Positions 1 through 5,179 of a stretch of 8,244 nucleotides of DNA are shown in pieces (positions within the stretch are counted from its first letter, which is position 1; the number at the start of each line of letters is the position of its first letter). The DNA is taken from positions 1 to 8,244 of the forward strand of contig JALVBA010000192.1 of NCBI GenBank assembly GCA_027010905.1. The letters run 5' to 3'. The translations under genes and the position numbers were made by a program. Under the pieces are notes generated by a model that saw nothing but the letters and a program-made list of their open reading frames with translations, did no database searches and was not told the DNA's origin. The DNA comes from Marinilabiliaceae bacterium (lineage in GTDB: Bacteria; Bacteroidota; Bacteroidia; Bacteroidales; Marinilabiliaceae).

Positions 1-576
1 ATCTTCATCTGATACATTTGTCTCGACACCTAAAACTTTGTAGGCAGAATCAAGGTTATCGAAATAGAGGTTTTTAACCGAAATATAGTCGTTCGTCCTC
101 ACTCCTATTCCTACAGCAATCTGCTCAATAATATTAATCTCAGATTGTGACAGATGCCCGTCGGCAACACCTATTCCGTAAAGAATGTGAATAAGTTCAA
201 GTTTGGAAGGGTAATCCATGTGACCTCTTACCTGTGCAGTAACCTCACTCAGCGGGATGTCCTTTTTGAGAACCTCTTTTAGCAGACGTAAAGCATCAAC
301 GGCAACTCTCTCCCCAAATATTCTGATCAGGTTTTTCTTTACGTAGTCAAGTTCAGACTTCAATACTTTACCGTCGGCATTCATTGTAGCGGCCATTAAT
401 ACCACTAAGGAAGCCATAAACCCATCACGGGCATTGCCTGTACTCCCTATTCTTCTATTAGTAACGCCAGAGTTATTTTCCAGGCTACTTCCTAAAAAAG
501 AGCCAAGCAGTGCTCCTATTGGTCCGAGTAACCACCAACCTATTCCTGCGCCAAATAAAGATCCGAATATTCCCAT
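1..576 (-). CDS. TerB/DnaJ-domain co-chaperone (DjlA-like), 3' end outside window
   Basis: I translated the minus strand from the ATG at 576-574; 192 codons are open to the window edge, so the C-terminus is missing. Residues 1-32 form a Gly-rich hydrophobic segment (GSLFGAGIGWWLLGPIGALLG), probably a membrane anchor of glycine-zipper type. Residues about 50-160 look like a TerB domain: two helical repeats each carry an acidic ADGK/ADGH..S.E motif (residues 67-75 and 138-146), the usual TerB metal-binding pattern. Residues 176-192 (LDSAYKVLGVETNVSDED) match the start of a J domain (YxxLGv...asdeei), and the HPD motif would lie beyond the window. This order (membrane segment, TerB, J domain) is that of DjlA, which stimulates DnaK at the membrane. 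It starts 40 nt after the coaE stop on the same strand and is probably co-transcribed with it. The family call is firm; the cellular target is unknown. Confidence 0.85.
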   Translation of the reverse strand, partial: MGIFGSLFGAGIGWWLLGPIGALLGSFLGSSLENNSGVTNRRIGSTGNARDGFMASLVVLMAATMNADGKVLKSELDYVKKNLIRIFGERVAVDALRLLKEVLKKDIPLSEVTAQVRGHMDYPSKLELIHILYGIGVADGHLSQSEINIIEQIAVGIGVRTNDYISVKNLYFDNLDSAYKVLGVETNVSDED

Positions 577-584
577 ATCTTTCT

Positions 585-612
585 ATTGAGTAATTGATAA
601 ATTGAGTAATTG
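585..612. repeat. 12-bp direct repeat in the coaE-djlA spacer
   Basis: ATTGAGTAATTG occurs twice (585-596 and 601-612) with a 16-bp period, and fills most of the 40-nt gap between coaE and the TerB/DnaJ gene. The copies are identical. The repeat lies in what would be the djlA leader, so copy-number change could alter spacing to the start codon. No ribosome binding site is evident in it. Confidence 0.8.
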
Positions 613-616
613 TTTT

Positions 617-1240
617 TTAAATTTTAGTACTACTTTTTCCTTTTTCCTTTTTCCTTTTTACTTTTCCCTTAACCTCCATTACCTCCATTACCTGAGGAAC
701 AACAAGATTCTGTTCATCACATTTTATTACAAAATCAGCCAATGGGATTTTTTCTTCATCCAACCACTGATTCTCAATCCTCTTTTTCACCAGCTCTTCG
801 CTAACCCCATCACGTTTCATCACCCTTCGTATCCTCAAAGATTCAGGAGCTGTTATCAGAACATTGTAATCCATTTTTTTGTAAGCTCCGTTCTCGAATA
901 GTATGGCAGCCTCTTTCACAACAAAATCAGACTCCGAATAATTATCAGCCCATTTAATAAAATCTTTTTCAACAGCAGGGTGTACAATGGCATTCAGTTT
1001 CTGTAGCAGTAGCTTATCGCTAAAAACCCTATTTGCTACCTCATTTCTATTCAGTTTACCATTAGTGTATACAGAACTACCCAATAACCTAATCACCTCC
1101 TCCTTTAACCCGGTATCCTCATCATATAACACCTTTGCCCGGGTATCAGCATAATAAACCGGAATATTAAAAACAGACAGAATTTTACATACTGTCGTTT
1201 TTCCACTTCCTATACCACCTGTTACACCAACGGTTTTCAT
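617..1240 (-). CDS. coaE: Dephospho-CoA kinase
   Basis: CoaE catalyses the last step of coenzyme A synthesis, ATP-dependent phosphorylation of the 3'-hydroxyl of dephospho-CoA in the cytoplasm. Numbered from the ATG at 1240, the protein has 207 residues. It shows the P-loop GGIGSGKT (8-15), an Asp in the YYADTRAK segment (about 32), the conserved HP pair (87-88), AAILFENG (111-118, family P.LFE), and the C-terminal R.enQ...E.K...ADFVI signature (154-172). An upstream in-frame GTG at 1252 would add MSIV; I prefer the ATG because CoaE proteins normally begin a few residues before the P-loop. The last about 22 residues (VMEVMEVKGKVKRKKEKGK...) are encoded by short tandem repeats and are not part of the normal fold. 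It lies 53 nt after ybbR on the same strand, a usual Bacteroidota arrangement. Confidence 0.95.
   Translation of the reverse strand: MKTVGVTGGIGSGKTTVCKILSVFNIPVYYADTRAKVLYDEDTGLKEEVIRLLGSSVYTNGKLNRNEVANRVFSDKLLLQKLNAIVHPAVEKDFIKWADNYSESDFVVKEAAILFENGAYKKMDYNVLITAPESLRIRRVMKRDGVSEELVKKRIENQWLDEEKIPLADFVIKCDEQNLVVPQVMEVMEVKGKVKRKKEKGKSSTKI
634..668. repeat. 7-bp microsatellite (TTTTTCC) within the coaE 3' end
   Basis: There are five consecutive 7-mers: three perfect TTTTTCC units (634-654), then TTTTTAC and TTTTCCC (655-668). On the coding strand this is a GGAAAAA array encoding a Lys/Glu/Gly-rich tail of CoaE. The period is not a multiple of three, so gain or loss of one unit would change the reading frame of the tail. 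Confidence 0.85.
672..693. repeat. 9-bp tandem repeat (ACCTCCATT) within coaE
   Basis: Two perfect ACCTCCATT units (672-680 and 681-689) are followed by a partial ACCT (690-693). The repeat is in frame and encodes the VMEVMEV stretch just before the lysine-rich tail of CoaE. It directly abuts the 7-bp array. Confidence 0.8.
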
Positions 1241-1293
1241 TACAATAGACACTGTTTATTTAATAACTGATATTCCATAGATCTGAGCAAACA

Positions 1294-2304
1294 TCATCTT
1301 CTTTCAAGCAGATACTCAACAAACAGAGGAGAGTAATCCATAAAATATAATCCTTCGGGAAACTTCTCCAGCTTAACTTTTAATCGTTGATTTTTATCTT
1401 TCAACAGATCATTTGAAAAATGTATTGTTGCTAGAAAATCATCCGGTTTAATATTTTCAAAACGACTTAAACTCACTCTGAAGGAGACAGTAATTTCCGG
1501 TGGAAATGCTTTAAGCCTGAATGTATCAGGTACATTTTGAGCTATTATTGGAATCAAAACTGTGGATTCGGTAAATGGTTCAACAGGAATAGTTACAGAG
1601 ACCGTGGATGCCGACATCTCAACTCCCTTGATATTTACAAGTGATATGTTTGAAATAAGAGTATCCTTAAGATTATTAAATACCGTGTGCACAGTAGTCA
1701 CCTCCTCAACAGAGTCGACAATGGCTGCATCGCCCGACAAAGTAACAGAATCGGGATTAATAATTAGCTTACCTCCTTGCAAATACTGCGTTTCAAAATG
1801 TGTTTCAATATTGGCAGATACAGGAACCCTCTTTATTTTGAGAGGTGACAGATTAATTATGAGTGTATCGGGAGATATCTCTAACAGACTTAAACCGCTG
1901 CTCAACTGCCCGTTTAATGAGCGAAAATATTTTGAAGATATAAGATAAAATTGTGTATTCTCATCGTCACTATTGTGCTTCATGTCAGAAACATTAATAG
2001 TTAAAGGGTCGGAAGAGGTGCTGAGATGATACCTTAAAATATTAACCCCTCCGGCTTTAACTTTCAACTTAAGCTCTTTGTTTTCACCATCTTTAAGGAT
2101 GTATCCCCCAGGTACATTTGTGAATTTCACAGGGTACTCGACTGTTGTGGTATACTCTTTTTGAAGAGCATTGAGAAACCAAAAACCTGTGGATAGCACA
2201 AAAAATACCAAGAAGGTAAATAGATTTCTATCCTCTTTTAATTCCAGCCACCACTTAGAGGTTAGCCGAACTCCCTTTTCATAATATTGTTTCAACTTTT
2301 GCAT
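1294..2304 (-). CDS. YbbR-like (CdaR-type) membrane-anchored protein
   Basis: Numbered from the ATG at 2304 the protein has 336 residues. A short basic cytoplasmic N-terminus (KLKQYYEKGVRLTSKWWLELKEDRN) precedes one transmembrane helix at about 27-45 (LFTFLVFFVLSTGFWFLNAL). The rest is a predicted extracytoplasmic region of beta-rich YbbR repeats, with segments such as VEYPVKFTNVPGGYIL, KRVPVSANIETHF and VTLSGDAAIVDSVEEV. In Firmicutes the YbbR protein CdaR regulates the diadenylate cyclase CdaA; that role here is inference, as no cdaA is in the window. A GTG at 2319 in the same frame would add MTCFF, but it lies inside a terminator hairpin, so I chose the ATG. It lies between yajC and coaE, its usual neighbours in Bacteroidota. 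I infer the family from topology, repeat-like motifs and gene order. Confidence 0.85.
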   Translation of the reverse strand: MQKLKQYYEKGVRLTSKWWLELKEDRNLFTFLVFFVLSTGFWFLNALQKEYTTTVEYPVKFTNVPGGYILKDGENKELKLKVKAGGVNILRYHLSTSSDPLTINVSDMKHNSDDENTQFYLISSKYFRSLNGQLSSGLSLLEISPDTLIINLSPLKIKRVPVSANIETHFETQYLQGGKLIINPDSVTLSGDAAIVDSVEEVTTVHTVFNNLKDTLISNISLVNIKGVEMSASTVSVTIPVEPFTESTVLIPIIAQNVPDTFRLKAFPPEITVSFRVSLSRFENIKPDDFLATIHFSNDLLKDKNQRLKVKLEKFPEGLYFMDYSPLFVEYLLERR

Positions 2305-2348
2305 AAAAAAACAGGTCACTACACTACAAATGTAGTTAATGACCTGTT
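2305..2348 (-). terminator. Intrinsic terminator after yajC, abutting the ybbR start
   Basis: On the minus strand AACAGGTCA (2348-2340) pairs perfectly with TGACCTGTT (2318-2310). An inner stem is ACTACA (2336-2331) with TGTAGT (2328-2323), and a run of seven T (2311-2305) follows. It lies 20 nt after the yajC stop, and the T-run ends at the ybbR ATG (2304). Structure and U-run are those of a Rho-independent terminator on the minus strand. Confidence 0.8.
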
Positions 2349-2357
2349 AATATAAAA
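2327..2357 (-). promoter_or_regulatory. Candidate ybbR promoter inside the terminator loop
   Basis: On the minus strand TACATTTG (2334-2327) matches the Bacteroidota -7 consensus TAnnTTTG exactly. The expected -33 position, 20 nt upstream, has only GTTTT (2358-2354). Transcription would start near 2320, giving a leader of about 16 nt to the ybbR ATG, and would bypass most of the hairpin. The -33 box is weak and the -7 box overlaps the inner stem, so this is inference. Confidence 0.4.
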
Positions 2358-2368
2358 CTTTTTTTTAA

Positions 2369-2683
2369 TTACTTGGTAGTTACGTCAGACATATCCATTA
2401 CGATAGCTGATTTGTCGATTTTCACTTTCACCTCATTTGAGATTTCAACAACCACATAAACATCCTTAACTTCAGATACTTTGCCGTATATTCCACCGGT
2501 AGTAATTACCTTATCTCCTTTTTTAAGATTCTCGCGATATTTACGCAGCTCTTTTTGCTTTTTCATTTGCGGACGAATCATAAAAAAATAGAATACCACA
2601 ATAATCAAAATAAATGGCATAAATGACATCCATGGAGACTGTTGAGCTGCCGCTCCTTGCATTACAAAATTTAATAGATACAT
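2369..2683 (-). CDS. yajC: Sec translocon accessory protein YajC
   Basis: YajC is a small inner-membrane protein that associates with SecDF and the SecYEG translocon. The 104-residue product fits the family length. It has one transmembrane helix at about 19-36 (MSFMPFILIIVVFYFFMI), the FMIRPQMKKQKE motif right after it (34-45), and the GDKVITTGGIYGKV signature (56-69) of the cytoplasmic domain. The ATG at 2683 gives a short N-terminus with a Gln/Ala-rich stretch before the helix, common in Bacteroidota YajC. The gene is in the nusB-DUF1573-yajC-ybbR-coaE order. About 190 nt of repeat-containing DNA separates it from DUF1573 upstream, and a terminator follows it. No recognisable -7 box lies directly upstream, so it may rely on readthrough from nusB. 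Confidence 0.95.
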   Translation of the reverse strand: MYLLNFVMQGAAAQQSPWMSFMPFILIIVVFYFFMIRPQMKKQKELRKYRENLKKGDKVITTGGIYGKVSEVKDVYVVVEISNEVKVKIDKSAIVMDMSDVTTK

Positions 2684-2718
2684 AGTTATAATTGTTTATT
2701 TGTTTTATTATAATTCAT

Positions 2719-2874
2719 CATCCCGATTCGTTTCTCTTACCGGGATTAATTCAACTAAAAAATTTCAGTTCGCTATCGCTCCTGAAAGTTAAGTTTCATC
2801 CCGATTCGTTTCTCTTACCGGGATTAATTCAACTAAAAACTTTCAGTTCGCTGTCGCTCCTAAAAGTTAAGTTT
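2719..2874. repeat. 78-bp tandem duplication with two hairpins per unit
   Basis: Unit 1 is 2719-2796 and unit 2 is 2797-2874; they differ at only three positions, and a partial CAT follows. Each unit contains ATCCCG...CGGGAT (2720-2725/2741-2746 and the same +78), a 6-bp stem with a 15-nt loop, and a stem related to TTTCAG...CTGAAA (2763-2768/2782-2787). Read on the minus strand, the second stem is followed by a run of T, like a weak terminator. The unit begins exactly at the DUF1573 stop. The array fills most of the DUF1573-yajC gap. The minus-strand frames I checked contain stop codons, so I read it as non-coding. Confidence 0.9.
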
Positions 2875-3302
2875 CATTTAACTTCCGCAAAGATCATTAG
2901 CTCCTTTGTGCCTGATAGCGAATCGTTACTAAATACTTTCAGGAACTTCACCTGCCGACCTTGAAATCCATCCGAATCAAAAATAACCTCAATCTTCCCC
3001 TGCTCATTTGGCAAAATAGGTTTTTCTGAATACCTAAAATCCAAACAGTCACAGCTTCCATCCACACTCTCTATCTTCAGTGATCCTTTCCCTTCATTCT
3101 TAAAACAGATAAACTTCCCTATAACATCACCCTCTTTTATCTCCCCAAAATTATACATTTCTTTCTCAAACACCAATCTTGGTTTACCACTCACTGTTTT
3201 TTCCACCTCTTTTTTCCTGCCAACATTTCCATTATCACATCCAAAATATAGGATTGAAAAAAGAGTTACTAAAAATACTATCGGGTATTTTGTTACAGAC
3301 AT
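2874..3302 (-). CDS. DUF1573-domain lipoprotein
   Basis: The 142-residue product starts with a lipoprotein signal: K5, hydrophobic segment 8-20, and a lipobox LYFGC with the lipidated Cys at 22, followed by Asp-Asn. The mature part from about residue 42 matches the DUF1573 pattern, an immunoglobulin-like beta-sandwich: FGEIKEGDVIGKFICFKNEGKGSLKIESVDGSC (52-84), then PNEQGKIEVIFDSDGFQGRQVKFLKVFSND (98-127). C84 and C86 lie in the SCDC segment at the usual turn. DUF1573 proteins are common in Bacteroidota envelopes, but their molecular role is not established. It starts 14 nt after the nusB stop, so it is almost certainly co-transcribed with nusB. The 78-bp repeat array starts at its stop codon. 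A 7-bp inverted repeat (AAGTTAA/TTAACTT, 2864-2884) surrounds the stop. Confidence 0.85.
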   Translation of the reverse strand: MSVTKYPIVFLVTLFSILYFGCDNGNVGRKKEVEKTVSGKPRLVFEKEMYNFGEIKEGDVIGKFICFKNEGKGSLKIESVDGSCDCLDFRYSEKPILPNEQGKIEVIFDSDGFQGRQVKFLKVFSNDSLSGTKELMIFAEVK

Positions 3303-3316
3303 TATTTAATCCTCAA

Positions 3317-4258
3317 CTAACTTTTTTCGTCAACAACAGGTTTACTCTCATCCTTGCTCCTCTCAAACTCAATCTTATCGAGGATTCCATTTATAAAAGT
3401 CCCGCTTTTATTGGTGGAATAGAACTTAGCTATTTCGATATACTCGTTAAGTGTAACCCTTGAAGCTATCTCCTTAAATTCTTTAAGCTCTGAAATTGCG
3501 ACTTGCATAATTACAACATCCATAAATGCAACCCTATCAAAATCCCAGTTCTTACTATATTTCCTTATTAATTCACGGTTTTCGTCCTGATTAACCAAAG
3601 ATTTTCGAAACAGTTTTTTCACGAAATCTTTATCGTCATTGTCCTTAAATTCAGTAAGCAACTCCTGACTATCTCCACTATCCTGCTGAAAACTTTTGAT
3701 AGTTTTAATTACCATGCTTATCACAAATTCAGCCTCATCATTCCAATAGATACTCTGTTCCTCCAGAATATTATAAAGATCCTCAACCGGGGCAATCACT
3801 TTCTCAAATAACTTAGCAATAACCTTCTTATCCTTATCGTAATCGTTTCCTTCATCCAAACTCATATAGTCATTATAGATTTTGGATTCAAGAATTATAT
3901 TGTAGATATTTTTAACAACATCAGCATGATTCGACCATGAAATACCCAATTTCTCAACATAGAGCAACAAGCTCTTGTTAATCATTAACTGTTGTAAAAA
4001 GAGGTTATCAATAAATTTTGTATTGGGATACAGATCTTCGGTTGTGGGTCTCTTTTTATTCTTACCAAATTCTATTCGTTTTTCAGCATACGAATGAATC
4101 TCCACAAGCAACAATAAAAAAAGATGGTAAAGTTCATGTGATTTTGAAATACTATGAAAAAGTTCTTTCTCCTTTTTCGCAATATCGGTGTCACCGGTCT
4201 TATAATATGCGTAAACCATCTGAACCACCTTAACTCTAAGCAATCTTCTACTTAACAT
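3317..4258 (-). CDS. nusB: Transcription antitermination factor NusB (long Bacteroidota form)
   Basis: NusB, with NusE (S10), binds boxA RNA and supports antitermination of rRNA operons. The C-terminal part carries the clearest family signature: NWDFDRVAFMDVVIMQVAISELKEF (237-261) and TLNEYIEIAKFYSTNKSGTFINGILDKI (269-296). The N-terminus SRRLLRVKVVQMVYAYY (3-19) matches the first NusB helix. At 313 residues it is about twice the E. coli length. The extra residues form a helical, charged insert between the first helix and the C-terminal bundle (about 25-230), as is usual in Bacteroidota. The ATG at 4258 puts the arginine-rich start next to the initiator Met, as in homologues. It is the first gene of the minus-strand block, with a candidate promoter 26-33 nt upstream. 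A charged tail (ERSKDESKPVVDEKS) follows the domain. Confidence 0.93.
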   Translation of the reverse strand: MLSRRLLRVKVVQMVYAYYKTGDTDIAKKEKELFHSISKSHELYHLFLLLLVEIHSYAEKRIEFGKNKKRPTTEDLYPNTKFIDNLFLQQLMINKSLLLYVEKLGISWSNHADVVKNIYNIILESKIYNDYMSLDEGNDYDKDKKVIAKLFEKVIAPVEDLYNILEEQSIYWNDEAEFVISMVIKTIKSFQQDSGDSQELLTEFKDNDDKDFVKKLFRKSLVNQDENRELIRKYSKNWDFDRVAFMDVVIMQVAISELKEFKEIASRVTLNEYIEIAKFYSTNKSGTFINGILDKIEFERSKDESKPVVDEKS

Positions 4259-4283
4259 TATTTAAAGAGCATTTGTATTGAAG

Positions 4284-4291
4284 CGAAAGTA
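4284..4291 (-). promoter_or_regulatory. Candidate -7 box of the nusB promoter
   Basis: On the minus strand TACTTTCG (4291-4284) matches TAnnTTTG at all but one position. Transcription would begin near 4279, about 20 nt before the nusB ATG. The expected -33 region holds only a T-rich stretch inside a perfect 8-bp inverted repeat (ATAAATTT/AAATTTAT, 4304-4320). No better match was seen upstream of nusB. Confidence 0.4.
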
Positions 4292-4539
4292 CTCCTTTTT
4301 TTAATAAATTTAAAATTTATCATTAAACATTATCAAAAATTAGGTCAAACCATAATTAACATAACTCATCAACATTAAAAGTAATAACAATACTTCGAAT
4401 ATTATTAAAAATATTTTTTAACAGCTCAACTATACAGTTAAACATACATATATGCGAATTTCCACTGTTTCAAAGGTTGTAAATTTTAACACTCCGGCAG
4501 GTTACGTTAAATTAAATTAACAATCATTTTTTGTATAAG

Positions 4540-4547
4540 TATTTTTG
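4540..4547 (+). promoter_or_regulatory. Candidate upstream -7 box (P1) for the PUR gene
   Basis: TATTTTTG (4540-4547) is a perfect TAnnTTTG match but has no good -33 box at the expected distance. A perfect 6-bp inverted repeat, TAAGTA (4536-4541) and TACTTA (4548-4553), brackets it, which could be an operator or chance in AT-rich DNA. Start of transcription would be near 4553, leaving a leader of about 110 nt to the PUR ATG and about 7 nt to a 31-codon ORF. Confidence 0.35.
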
Positions 4548-4559
4548 TACTTAATTATT

Positions 4560-4655
4560 ATGAACAATAAAAACATGAAAATAACTTTAAAATTATTGGT
4601 ATATATCAAAATAATTACCATTTTTGACCATCGAACAGAACGATATTCAAACTAA
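4560..4655 (+). CDS. Possible 31-codon leader ORF before the PUR gene
   Basis: From the ATG at 4560 the frame reads MNNKNMKITLKLLVYIKIITIFDHRTERYSN and stops at 4653-4655, 9 nt before the PUR start codon. It has a basic N-terminus and a hydrophobic stretch (about 8-22), like a small membrane or leader peptide. I do not recognise it. In AT-rich DNA an ORF of this size can arise by chance, and there is no clear ribosome binding site. Its position just after a promoter-like box is the only support. Confidence 0.2.
   Translation: MNNKNMKITLKLLVYIKIITIFDHRTERYSN
4596..4626 (+). promoter_or_regulatory. Candidate proximal promoter (P2) for the PUR gene
   Basis: TTG (4596-4598) lies exactly 20 nt before CATTTTTG (4619-4626), which matches TAnnTTTG except for its first base. 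Transcription would start near 4632, giving a leader of about 33 nt, the same geometry as the feoAB promoter. It lies inside the possible 31-codon ORF, so if P2 is the true promoter that ORF would not be translated. Confidence 0.4.
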
Positions 4656-4664
4656 ATAATCAAG

Positions 4665-5012
4665 ATGGACGGATTTGAAAAGAGAGAAAGAGAAGAGATT
4701 TTTTCTAAAGCTGTAAGGGCAGGCAAACGAACTTATTTCTTTGATGTGAAGGCAACACGAAAAAATGACTACTACGTAACTATTACGGAGAGTAAGAAAC
4801 GTTACGATGAGGATGGTCGCTTCCATTACGAGAAGCATAAGGTTTTTTTGTACAAAGAGGATTTTGACAAGTTTGCCGAAGGTTTGGAAGAGATTATAAG
4901 TTACATTAAACAAAATCAACCGGCATTAGCAACGGAGGAGGTTTTGGTACCTACCGAAACTATTGCCACAGAAGAATATACAAACGTTGAGTTTGAAGAT
5001 CTTTCAGAGTAA
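4665..5012 (+). CDS. PUR-family DNA/RNA-binding protein (DUF3276)
   Basis: The 115-residue product matches the small single-PUR-repeat proteins found across Bacteroidota (DUF3276). The PUR repeat runs from about residue 10 to 84: REEIFSKAVRAGKRTYFFDVKATRKNDYYVTITESKKR is the beta-rich half, and FHYEKHKVFLYKEDFDKFAEGLEEIISYIK the final strand and helix. The aromatic and basic residues in the strands (R18, K21, R22, Y24, F25, K34, Y37) are those expected to contact nucleic acid. PUR proteins bind purine-rich single-stranded DNA or RNA as dimers; the targets in Bacteroidota are not known to me. The C-terminal about 25 residues are acidic and probably disordered (EEYTNVEFEDLSE). It is monocistronic, with its own candidate promoters and a strong terminator 26 nt after the stop. 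Confidence 0.88.
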   Translation: MDGFEKREREEIFSKAVRAGKRTYFFDVKATRKNDYYVTITESKKRYDEDGRFHYEKHKVFLYKEDFDKFAEGLEEIISYIKQNQPALATEEVLVPTETIATEEYTNVEFEDLSE

Positions 5013-5038
5013 TACCCCCAAAATCTATGAAAAAAGTG

Positions 5039-5072
5039 ATCGTGAGGACATATTGTTCTCACGATTTTTTTT
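5039..5072 (+). terminator. Intrinsic terminator of the PUR gene
   Basis: ATCGTGAGGAC (5039-5049) pairs with GTTCTCACGAT (5055-5065), an 11-bp stem with one G-U pair and a 5-nt ATATT loop, followed by eight T (5065-5072). It starts 26 nt after the PUR stop. It is the clearest terminator in the window and separates the PUR gene from feoAB. Confidence 0.92.
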
Positions 5073-5111
5073 GCCTTATTTATAATCTTTCTAAAATACT
5101 TGCCTGTTAAA

Positions 5112-5142
5112 TTGCAGTTAATAAAATGATAAATTACTTTTG
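5112..5142 (+). promoter_or_regulatory. feoAB promoter, Bacteroidota type
   Basis: TTG (5112-5114) and TACTTTTG (5135-5142) are separated by exactly 20 nt and fit the Bacteroidota -33/-7 consensus, with the -7 box a perfect TAnnTTTG. Transcription would start near 5148, about 32 nt before the feoAB ATG. The core promoter is convincing. An AT-rich stretch between the boxes resembles half of a Fur site only loosely, so iron control is not shown. Confidence 0.65.
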
Positions 5143-5179
5143 ATGTGATTTTAAAACCAGTCATACCAGAAGAGCAGGA

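Larger units (their letters stand above)
4259..4664. other. AT-rich divergent intergenic region between nusB and the PUR gene
   Basis: This 406-bp stretch separates the divergent nusB and PUR genes and contains no recognisable gene. It is very AT-rich, with several AT palindromes (for example 4304-4320 and 4405-4421). It holds a nusB promoter candidate, two PUR promoter candidates, and two tiny plus-strand ORFs (22 codons at 4452-4520 and 31 codons at 4560-4655). The stretch at about 4450-4512 is less AT-rich than its surroundings. I see no tRNA, riboswitch or terminator. Confidence 0.7.

Noticed and set aside
617..693. Frameshifted or broken coaE, because of the strange lysine-rich end
   Set aside because: The conserved CoaE signatures are complete and in frame up to the ADFVI motif. 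The odd tail adds only about 22 residues and total length is normal, so the gene is probably intact.
1562..1948. A 128-codon open frame on the plus strand opposite ybbR
   Set aside because: It lies entirely within ybbR on the other strand, has no recognisable domain, and ybbR has strong topology and gene-order support.
2692..2964. A 90-codon plus-strand frame with a 26-residue internal repeat (HPDSFLLPGLIQLK...)
   Set aside because: The peptide repeat follows only because 78 bp is a multiple of three. The frame runs antisense into the DUF1573 gene, and the composition does not suggest a real protein.
4452..4520. A 22-codon plus-strand ORF (MRISTVSKVVNFNTPAGYVKLN) in the nusB-PUR intergenic region
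   Set aside because: It is too short to support, has no ribosome binding site or promoter at a suitable distance, and resembles no family I know. Noted only because this stretch is less AT-rich than its flanks.
5115..5140. A possible Fur box in the feoAB promoter spacer
   Set aside because: The AT-rich stretch with ATGATAAAT shares only part of one half of the Fur consensus, and such matches are common in AT-rich DNA.
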